Shown one piece after another: positions 1-4,863 of a stretch of DNA of 5,416 bases; positions within the stretch are counted from its first letter, which is position 1, and every line of letters starts with the position of its first letter. The notes beneath the pieces were generated by a model. The model did no database searches and was not told the origin of the DNA. It was given only the letters and a program-made list of their open reading frames with translations. The position numbers and the translations under genes are program-made. This DNA comes from Candidatus Peregrinibacteria bacterium RIFOXYB2_FULL_32_7 (GTDB taxonomy: Bacteria; Patescibacteriota; Gracilibacteria; UBA1369; GWF2-33-10). The stretch lies in contig MFXJ01000100.1 in NCBI GenBank assembly GCA_001787465.1, forward strand, positions 1 through 5,416. The letters are read 5' to 3'.

Positions 1-585
1 ACAAAAGTTTTGGAACTTTTACGCCAGCCTTTGGAAGACAGAAAAATTACTATCGGAAGAGCAATGAGTACTTTAAGTTTTCCAGCTCATTTTATGTTTA
101 TTGCCGCTAGGAATCCATGTCCATGCGGTTTTTTAACTGATCAAGAAAAAAAATGCGCCTGCACAAACATGCAAATTCAAAAATATCAAAAAAAAATTTC
201 TGGACCGCTATTAGATAGAATAGATTTAATCATTGAAGTCCCTCGTCTAGAATTTAAAAAACTTGCTAGCCAAGAGCATAACGAAAGTTCAAAAATCATT
301 CTGGAACGAGTAAAAAAAGCTAGAAAAATTCAACAAGAAAGATTTAAAAATTTAAAAATTTTCTCAAACAGTGAAATGGATTCAGGTCTAACAAAAAAAT
401 TCTGCGTTTTAGATGAAAAAGGAATAGATTTAATGAAACAAGCAGTAGCAAATCTCCAATTATCAGGCCGAGGCTATTTTCGAGTTTTGAAAGTAGCTCG
501 GACTATTGCGGATTTAGAAGAGAATGACAATATTCTAAATAAACATTTAGCTGAAGCCTTACAGTATCGAGGGAAAGAATTTTGA
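1..585 (+). CDS. comM: ComM/YifB-family Mg-chelatase-like AAA+ ATPase, C-terminal part (5' truncated by window edge)
   Basis: The frame is open from the first base, so the TTG at 10 is an internal Leu codon and the true start lies outside the window. The 194 visible residues cover the end of the AAA+ core and the C-terminal Mg-chelatase-like domain. Diagnostic stretches are LRQPLEDRKITIGRA (residues 7-21), FPAHFMFIAARNPCPCG (27-43), ISGPLLDRIDL (66-76, where the family has its arginine finger) and LSGRGYFRVLKVARTIADLE followed by HLAEALQYR near the end. Cys40, Cys42, Cys52 and Cys54 form a CPC...CAC quartet typical of the family and plausibly bind a metal. Family members are about 500 residues, so this is a bit under 40% of the protein. 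ComM is known as a hexameric branch-migration helicase that helps integrate incoming DNA during natural transformation. That role is transferred from characterised homologues. The gene ends in TGA and a hairpin follows 6 bases later. Confidence 0.93.
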   Translation, partial: TKVLELLRQPLEDRKITIGRAMSTLSFPAHFMFIAARNPCPCGFLTDQEKKCACTNMQIQKYQKKISGPLLDRIDLIIEVPRLEFKKLASQEHNESSKIILERVKKARKIQQERFKNLKIFSNSEMDSGLTKKFCVLDEKGIDLMKQAVANLQLSGRGYFRVLKVARTIADLEENDNILNKHLAEALQYRGKEF

Positions 586-591
586 TCTCGT

Positions 592-623
592 AGGGCTTAA
601 GCCCTTGTTTTCTTATTTTTTTT
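592..623 (+). terminator. Probable intrinsic terminator after comM
   Basis: A perfect 14-base palindrome, AGGGCTTAAGCCCT (592-605), can fold as a 5-bp GC-rich stem (AGGGC/GCCCT) with a TTAA loop. A T-rich stretch follows, including TTTT at 608-611 and eight consecutive T at 616-623. It starts 6 bases after the comM stop, which is the right place to end that transcript before the next unit. The stem is short and the longest T run begins 10 bases after it, so the strength is uncertain. Confidence 0.6.
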
Positions 624-656
624 CTCTTATTCTAAATCCACAATTATTAAAAAATT

Positions 657-669
657 TATAATTTATAAT
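657..669 (+). promoter_or_regulatory. Tandem TATAAT -10 boxes ahead of the U32 gene
   Basis: Two perfect TATAAT hexamers lie 7 bases apart (657-662 and 664-669) directly before the proposed ATT start at 671. No good -35 box is seen 16-18 bases upstream of either. From the first box, transcription would be expected to begin near 669-671, so the message would have almost no leader. In such AT-rich DNA one TATAAT could arise by chance. Two in tandem, at a position where a promoter is needed after the upstream terminator, make this a fair candidate. Confidence 0.45.
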
Positions 670-670
670 T

Positions 671-1909
671 ATTAAAAAGCCTGAACTCCTAGCTCCAGTT
701 GGATCTTTTGCCGCTCTTCAAGCCGCTATTAATGCTGGTGCGAACAGTGTATTTTTTGGCGTTAAACAATTAAATATGCGAGCAAGATCGTCTTATAATT
801 TTGAACTTGAAGAACTTGAAGAAATAGTAGCTCGTTGCAGACCTAATAATGTTAAAACTTATATTACCTTAAACACTTTGCTTTATGACCATGATATGAA
901 TTTAATGCAAAAAATTGTTAAAAAAGCCAAAAAAGTCGGTATTGATTCAATGATTGTTCAAGATATGGCAGTAATTGAATATGCCAAAAAAGTTGGAATG
1001 CCACTGCATATTTCTACGCAAATGTCAGTTTCAAATCTCCCTTCAATTAAATTTTATTCAAAATTTGCGGACACAATTGTTTTGGCTAGGGAACTAGATC
1101 TAAAAATGATGAAATATATTTGCGATAAAGTTAAAGAAGAAAATATTTGTGGACCAGCTGGCGATTTAGTGAAAATTGAAGTATTTATTCATGGCGCTCT
1201 TTGCATTGCCCAAAGCGGACGTTGCCAAATGAGCTTACTTCAAGGAAATGCCTCAGCGCAAAGAGGTGCTTGTTTGCAAGAATGCAGAAAAGCATATTTA
1301 GTAACTGATATTGAAACTGGAAAACAAATGCAGATTAATAATGATTATGTTTTAAGCCCAAAAGATCTTTGCGCTTTACCTTTTTTAGATAAAATTATTA
1401 ATACCGGTGTAAGTATTTTAAAAATTGAAGGTCGAGGTAGAACGGCGGATTATGTTCATGTAGTTACCTCAATTTATAGAGAAGCAATAGAAGCCATTGC
1501 TGAAAATAAATTTGACAAAGTCAAAATTAAGAAATGGATGGAAAGACTAAAAACAGTTTATAATCGTGGATTTTGCGAAGGATATTACTTAGGACAAGCT
1601 CTGCCAGATTTTACAAAAGGCTATTCCGGCAATATTTCAACCGAAGAAAAAACTTTTGTCGGTCTTATCAATCATTATTTTGACAAAGCCAAAGTAGCAG
1701 AAATAAACTTACAAGCTTACGGCTTGAAAAAGGGAGAAAAAATAGTTATAATTGGAAATACAACCGGCGTTATCTATGAAAAAATTGAAAAAATTATGAT
1801 TGATGAAAAATTTATAGATGAAGTCAAACACCCAAATTTGATTACAATTCCAATATCAAAAAAGGTGAGAAAAAATGATAAGGTCTATATATTAAAAAAA
1901 CGTAATTAA
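671..1909 (+). CDS. Peptidase U32-family protein, TrhP-like iron-sulfur tRNA hydroxylation protein; apparent ATT start
   Basis: Starting at 671 gives 412 residues. The N-terminus reads (M)KKPELLAPVGSFAALQAA, the conserved first strand of the U32 barrel. It would be lost if translation began at the first in-frame ATG (776). No ATG, GTG or TTG exists in frame between the TAA at 659 and 776, so ATT at 671 is the best start. The U32 signature EVFIHGALCIAQSGRCQMS (residues 170-188) is intact. Cys178, Cys185, Cys201 and Cys205 match the four cluster-binding cysteines of the family. YNRGFCEGYYLG (297-308) and a C-terminal beta-rich domain (about residue 328 on, FVGLINHYF to YILKK) complete the usual architecture. 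The family was first called collagenase-like protease, but members such as TrhP and RlhA act in prephenate-dependent RNA hydroxylation. Length and C-terminal domain favour the TrhP class. The exact substrate is inferred. A ferredoxin gene follows 16 bases downstream. Confidence 0.88.
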   Translation: MKKPELLAPVGSFAALQAAINAGANSVFFGVKQLNMRARSSYNFELEELEEIVARCRPNNVKTYITLNTLLYDHDMNLMQKIVKKAKKVGIDSMIVQDMAVIEYAKKVGMPLHISTQMSVSNLPSIKFYSKFADTIVLARELDLKMMKYICDKVKEENICGPAGDLVKIEVFIHGALCIAQSGRCQMSLLQGNASAQRGACLQECRKAYLVTDIETGKQMQINNDYVLSPKDLCALPFLDKIINTGVSILKIEGRGRTADYVHVVTSIYREAIEAIAENKFDKVKIKKWMERLKTVYNRGFCEGYYLGQALPDFTKGYSGNISTEEKTFVGLINHYFDKAKVAEINLQAYGLKKGEKIVIIGNTTGVIYEKIEKIMIDEKFIDEVKHPNLITIPISKKVRKNDKVYILKKRN

Positions 1910-1925
1910 TTTAAAATTTAAAAAA

Positions 1926-2159
1926 ATGTCCAAAAATTCAAAAATCATTCACCAACGAAGCGAATGTATTGGTTGCGGCATGTGCGCTTCCATTGCCCCA
2001 CAAACCTGGAAAATTAATGAAGAGGATGGGAAAGCAGATTTAATTGGTGCCGAAAAAAAAGGCGGTCTTTATATTACTGAAATCTTTGATTGCGATTTAG
2101 AAACTAATAAAATGGTAGAGGATAGTTGTCCAATGGGGGTTGTTAAAATCGAATCATAA
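1926..2159 (+). CDS. Small ferredoxin with a single [4Fe-4S] cluster
   Basis: This 77-residue protein has the single-cluster ferredoxin pattern CIGCGMC (Cys14, Cys17, Cys20) plus a distal Cys68 followed by Pro, which together would hold one [4Fe-4S] cluster. It resembles the short Bacillus/Pyrococcus-type ferredoxins (about 60-80 residues) that carry one electron at low potential in the cytoplasm. A fifth cysteine, Cys56, lies between the two cluster halves. In some family members a Cys there forms a disulfide with a residue just after the CxxCxxC motif, but here that partner is absent (Ala/Ser/Ile follow). No Shine-Dalgarno is visible before the ATG. The 16-base gap from the U32 gene suggests joint transcription, so it may supply electrons to that enzyme, or it may simply be a housekeeping ferredoxin. 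Its last six bases overlap the 3' end of the opposing rarA. Confidence 0.93.
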   Translation: MSKNSKIIHQRSECIGCGMCASIAPQTWKINEEDGKADLIGAEKKGGLYITEIFDCDLETNKMVEDSCPMGVVKIES

Positions 2160-3278
2160 ATATTTATTATTGTTTATTTTCTCTGGCAATAAACTCTCTT
2201 TTGTATAGATTTCATATCCCTGCCCATAACCTAAATCTTTCATCAATTTTGTCGGTGCATTTCTAATTTGCATTGGAATAGGCAAATTCCCATATTTCTT
2301 CACATCTTCCTGAGCTTTCCTATAGGCATTATAAGCTGATCGATCTTTTTTGCATTGGCAAAGATAAACAACTCCATGAGCTAAATTAATTTCACATTCA
2401 GGCAAACCAATAGTTTCAACCGCTTTAAAAATCTCATTAGCAACAACCAAAGCTGTTGGTTGCGCCATGCCAATATCTTCGCTGGCGAAAATTACCATGC
2501 GCCTAGCGATAAACTTTGGATCTTCGCCAGCGTCAATCATTCGCGCTAAGTAATACAAAGCCGCATCAGCCTGACTAGCGCGCAAGCTTTTTATAAAAGC
2601 GCTAATAACGTTATAATGCTCATCGCCTTTTTTATCATAACGAATAAATTTCGACTGCAAAGTGTTTTTTAAGTTGGCAAGATTTATTTTTTTATAAAGT
2701 TTCAAAACATTTTCAATCATAGTAATCATTTGCCGAGCATCACCATTCGCAAAATTAATCAACCACTCAATAACTTCTTTTTCTAATTCTGAATCTATCC
2801 TTTTAATAATTTCTTCTAGTTCCTCATCTTTTAACGACTCCAAAACAAAAACTCGACATCGGGAAAGTAAAGCTGGAATGACTTCAAAGCTAGGATTTTC
2901 TGTTGTGGCTCCAATCAAAACAATTTCTCCATTTTCAACATAAGGAAGCAAAAAATCTTGTTGCGCCTTATTAAAACGATGAATTTCATCCAAAAATAAA
3001 ACTTTTGATTTACCCCAAGAATTTTCTTTGATAATATTTCTAATCTCCTCTTTACCAGCAGAGACGGCCGAAAGTTCATATAAAACCGCATCTAAATTTT
3101 TGGCGTAAATTTTAGCCAAAGTTGTTTTCCCGACTCCAGGCGGTCCCCAAAGAATAAACGAAAATAAATGTTTGTTTTTTATCGCATACTGCAAAGGCTT
3201 ATTCTCACCAACTAAATGTGTTTGGCCAACAAATTCTGCTAAAGATTGTGGGCGAAGTTTTACAGCAAGAGGTTGCAT
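2154..3278 (-). CDS. rarA: Replication-associated recombination protein A (RarA/MgsA), AAA+ ATPase
   Basis: The 374-residue product starts MQPLAVKLRPQSLAEFVGQ, the usual RarA N-terminus. Walker A is GPPGVGKT (45-52), Walker B is VLFLDEIHRF (93-102), sensor 1 is GATTEN (123-128), the arginine-finger region is LLSRCRVF (137-144) and sensor 2 is GDARQ (179-183). The C-terminal oligomerisation domain carries KKGDEHYNVISAFIKSLRAS (216-235) and ASEDIGMAQP (265-274), which separate RarA from clamp-loader subunits and RuvB. RarA/MgsA/Mgs1/WRNIP1 proteins form tetramers that act at stalled forks with SSB and gaps in DNA. Typical length is about 420-450. This copy has a short linker between the arginine finger and sensor 2, and it stops soon after the LLPE motif, lacking the usual last 20 or so residues. 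All motor motifs are present, so it should be active. It converges on the ferredoxin gene with a 6-base overlap. Confidence 0.95.
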   Translation of the reverse strand: MQPLAVKLRPQSLAEFVGQTHLVGENKPLQYAIKNKHLFSFILWGPPGVGKTTLAKIYAKNLDAVLYELSAVSAGKEEIRNIIKENSWGKSKVLFLDEIHRFNKAQQDFLLPYVENGEIVLIGATTENPSFEVIPALLSRCRVFVLESLKDEELEEIIKRIDSELEKEVIEWLINFANGDARQMITMIENVLKLYKKINLANLKNTLQSKFIRYDKKGDEHYNVISAFIKSLRASQADAALYYLARMIDAGEDPKFIARRMVIFASEDIGMAQPTALVVANEIFKAVETIGLPECEINLAHGVVYLCQCKKDRSAYNAYRKAQEDVKKYGNLPIPMQIRNAPTKLMKDLGYGQGYEIYTKESLLPEKINNNKYL

Positions 3279-3290
3279 TTAAAATAAATT

Positions 3291-3296
3291 GTTATA
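3291..3296 (-). promoter_or_regulatory. Candidate -10 box for rarA
   Basis: On the - strand TATAAC lies 12 bases before the rarA ATG, a 5/6 match to TATAAT. No convincing -35 box is found at the proper distance. If it is used, the transcript would start around 3284 and carry a leader of only about 6 bases, too short for a Shine-Dalgarno site; none is seen. Confidence 0.3.
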
Positions 3297-3365
3297 ATTT
3301 ACTATTTCTAGAATAGGTGAGCAAAAACTCAGTGTCAAATATTTTTTAAAAAAGTTTCTAAAAGA

Positions 3366-3399
3366 TTGAACATTTGATATATTTTCTTTAAGATAAAAT
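3366..3399 (+). promoter_or_regulatory. Candidate promoter for the 213-residue orphan gene
   Basis: TTGAAC (3366-3371) is followed after 17 bases by TAAGAT (3389-3394), each a 4/6 match to the sigma-70 consensus at ideal spacing. An overlapping alternative -10, TAAAAT (3394-3399), matches 5/6 and could pair with TTGATA at 3374-3379, but that spacing of 14 is too short. Either way the start would fall near 3401-3406, giving a leader of about 14-19 bases without a Shine-Dalgarno site. The element lies in the 141-base divergent spacer shared with rarA. Confidence 0.4.
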
Positions 3400-3419
3400 C
3401 CCACTTAAAAAAATTTCCT

Positions 3420-4061
3420 ATGCCAAATTATGATCAAAATTTATCAATACCTAGTGAAGAACAAATCAAAGAATATTTAAAATCACTAGGACTTGAAGGG
3501 AATCCTGATGAGATCAGTTTTAAAGACGCCATGAATAACGCTCTTCAAAAATTAAACGAAAATTTTGAAGATGGTGGCACTTGCCATCGACAATGGTGTC
3601 AAGATATGGGCGAATGTTTGTGGGTAACTCTGCGTAATTTACAAACTGATTTTAATGAACGATTTTTTGACAGCGAATTAAAAGAAGAAGAGTTGATTAT
3701 TAACGATCAAGATCTGATTCATTTTATAAAAAACGGCTGTGATTTAGATGAAAACTGGTATGACCATAATAGTTTTGAAAATCAAGTTATCGCTTTTGTT
3801 ACTGAAATTATTCAAGCACTTGAATTTTCAAATATTTCAGATAATAGTTTTGAAACGATACTGTCCGATAGCCAAGTACAAGAATTTGGACAAGCCTTAT
3901 ATAATCTTCTAAGGCACTCTCTTAAATTAGGCAATTTATCAAAAATAAAAGAAAATATTTCTCAAATAAAAAATTTTTTAAGAAATAATGAAATTTTCAT
4001 CAAAGAAGATAATAATGATTTTTTACTTAGAATAAAAACATTGACAAATCTAAAAAAATGA
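3420..4061 (+). CDS. Uncharacterised acidic 213-residue protein
   Basis: I do not recognise this protein. It has no signal peptide or membrane segment, is rich in Asp, Glu, Asn and Lys, and looks mostly helical, so it is probably cytoplasmic. A compact cluster of possible metal ligands, TCHRQWCQDMGECLW (residues 54-68: Cys55, His56, Cys60, Cys66), is followed by a single Cys107 next to a Trp/Tyr/Asp/His segment (DENWYDHN, 110-117). The spacing matches no standard zinc finger or iron-sulfur motif that I know. The C-terminal third (about 150-213) is helical and Lys-rich toward the end. It starts at an ATG with no Shine-Dalgarno, behind a candidate promoter in the rarA divergent spacer. A strong promoter for the next gene lies within its last 21 coding bases. 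A real gene is supported by a 642-base open frame in AT-rich DNA and by base composition like its neighbours. Confidence 0.8.
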   Translation: MPNYDQNLSIPSEEQIKEYLKSLGLEGNPDEISFKDAMNNALQKLNENFEDGGTCHRQWCQDMGECLWVTLRNLQTDFNERFFDSELKEEELIINDQDLIHFIKNGCDLDENWYDHNSFENQVIAFVTEIIQALEFSNISDNSFETILSDSQVQEFGQALYNLLRHSLKLGNLSKIKENISQIKNFLRNNEIFIKEDNNDFLLRIKTLTNLKK

Positions 4062-4069
4062 TTTACAAT
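4041..4069 (+). promoter_or_regulatory. Strong sigma-70-like promoter for the zinc-ribbon gene
   Basis: TTGACA (4041-4046, perfect) is separated by exactly 17 bases from TACAAT (4064-4069, 5/6). This is by far the best promoter match in the window. Its -35 box lies in the last codons of the 213-residue gene and its -10 box just after that gene's TGA. The expected start is near 4076, leaving a leader of about 58 bases before the ATG at 4134. A second possible -10 box, TATAAC (4114-4119), has no -35 partner and would give a leader of about 8 bases. Confidence 0.65.
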
Positions 4070-4076
4070 CGCTTCC

Positions 4077-4100
4077 TTTATTTGCAATCAGCCAAATAAA
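4077..4100 (+). repeat. Inverted repeat / hairpin at the predicted 5' end of the zinc-ribbon mRNA
   Basis: TTTATTTG (4077-4084) and CAAATAAA (4093-4100) are perfect reverse complements around an 8-base loop. The stem has only one G-C pair and no T run follows, so it is a poor terminator. It begins where the promoter at 4041-4069 should start transcription, so it could be a 5'-end stabilising hairpin or an operator for a dimeric regulator. In DNA this rich in A and T it could also be chance. Confidence 0.35.
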
Positions 4101-4133
4101 TAATTAATATATTTATAACCTAAATTACTTGTT

Positions 4134-4448
4134 ATGAACTATACGGATCTTCAAGTTGTAATTAAGGAAGTTTGCGGTCAATCTGCGTGTTCTAGATGCA
4201 AAAAGAAATATCTAGAATCTGATATTAATATTGTCGGCACTACCAAAAATGAAGCAGTTTTTATGGCTCATTGTCCTTGCGGAACAAACGCAATTGTAAA
4301 TGTTTCTGTTAAACGCAAACAAGCAAATATCACTCCTCACGAAAGGCAATGGGATCCAATTAATAATAAAATTACTCTTAATGAAGTTCTTGACATGCAT
4401 AATTTTCTGACAAATTTCGATGGTGATTTGCAAAATGTTTTTAAATAA
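4134..4448 (+). CDS. Small putative zinc-ribbon protein of unknown function
   Basis: The 104-residue product has a CSRCKKKY knuckle (Cys19, Cys22) and a second CPCG knuckle (Cys47, Cys49) set in alternating beta-like segments (INIVGTT, AVFMAHCPC, NAIVNVSVKR). That is the outline of a four-cysteine zinc ribbon, with a fifth Cys14 just ahead. The C-terminus (about residues 80-104, ITLNEVLDMHNFLTNFDGD) is a separate acidic helical tail. There is no signal peptide or membrane segment. Zinc ribbons of this size often bind nucleic acid or partner proteins, but nothing here decides which. It is preceded by the best promoter in the window and followed 27 bases later by the lipoprotein gene on the same strand, so joint transcription is possible. 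No Shine-Dalgarno precedes the ATG. The gene call is firm; the zinc-ribbon assignment rests on cysteine spacing only. Confidence 0.8.
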   Translation: MNYTDLQVVIKEVCGQSACSRCKKKYLESDINIVGTTKNEAVFMAHCPCGTNAIVNVSVKRKQANITPHERQWDPINNKITLNEVLDMHNFLTNFDGDLQNVFK

Positions 4449-4475
4449 AATTTATCCCCTAAAAATTAAAAACTA

Positions 4476-4850
4476 ATGCGTCTAAAAATTGTCATCTTAT
4501 CTTTATTAACAATATTCTTATTCTCAGGATGTAGTCTTGATGAAATTAAATCAAAATTTGAGTTTTTCAAAACTGAAACAAGGCAAGCGGCTGACAATGT
4601 AAAAACTGAAGTTATCCAAACAAAAGAAGAAATTTCTAATGCCACGAAACAAGTAAAAGAAGCGGTTGACAGTATTGAACAGGCATCAAAGCAGACAAGC
4701 GAAGCCTTAAATAATGTCTCAGAAGCAGTTGATGCAATTGACGCAATTGGAGCACCTGCAGAGACTACAGAAGATCTTTCATCTGACAGCCAATCTACAA
4801 AATCTGAAAGTGAAAACGTAAATGAAGAAGAAATTACTGAAGGGAAATAA
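4476..4850 (+). CDS. Small coiled-coil lipoprotein
   Basis: The 124-residue product begins with a short basic end (MRLK), a hydrophobic stretch (IVILSLLTIFLF, 5-16) and a lipobox-like FSGC ending at Cys19. These features mark a type II signal peptide, processed by Lgt and Lsp so that Cys19 is lipidated on the outer face of the cytoplasmic membrane. The -3 position is Phe rather than the preferred Leu, which is tolerated. Residues about 22-92 form a long amphipathic helix of heptad character (EEISNATKQVKEAVDSIEQ, then SEALNNVSEAVDAIDAI), likely a coiled coil. The last 30 residues are a low-complexity tail of Ser, Glu, Thr and Asp, probably disordered. Helix-rich proteins of this kind have weak family identity, so I give no function. 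The gene sits 27 bases after the zinc-ribbon gene and 13 bases before tsaB, suggesting one transcription unit. Confidence 0.82.
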   Translation: MRLKIVILSLLTIFLFSGCSLDEIKSKFEFFKTETRQAADNVKTEVIQTKEEISNATKQVKEAVDSIEQASKQTSEALNNVSEAVDAIDAIGAPAETTEDLSSDSQSTKSESENVNEEEITEGK

Positions 4851-4863
4851 GCTTTTTATCCTC

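Noticed and set aside
10..12. TTG as start of the ComM-type gene
   Set aside because: The frame continues to base 1 and the residues around it are internal family sequence (VLELLRQPLED), so the gene is cut by the window edge.
188..196. Run of nine A as a possible programmed frameshift or assembly error
   Set aside because: The comM frame continues with conserved family sequence on both sides of the run, so no shift is needed.
776..778. ATG as start of the U32 gene
   Set aside because: Using it would remove the conserved first barrel strand and helix (KKPELLAPVGS onward), which are plainly encoded upstream in the same frame.
3302..3316. Short dyad (CTATT...AATAG around TTCTAGAA) as an operator between rarA and the orphan gene
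   Set aside because: A five-base arm in AT-rich DNA is expected by chance and it does not overlap a convincing promoter.
4212..4433. Open frame of 73 codons on the - strand
   Set aside because: It lies wholly within the zinc-ribbon gene on the other strand, has no recognisable domain or initiation signal, and its sequence is explained by the + strand codons.
4665..4670. TTGACA inside the lipoprotein gene as a promoter for tsaB
   Set aside because: No acceptable -10 box lies 16-18 bases downstream and it is about 200 bases from the tsaB start. TTGACA copies near 1511, 1680, 3667 and 4390 were dismissed for the same lack of a -10 partner.
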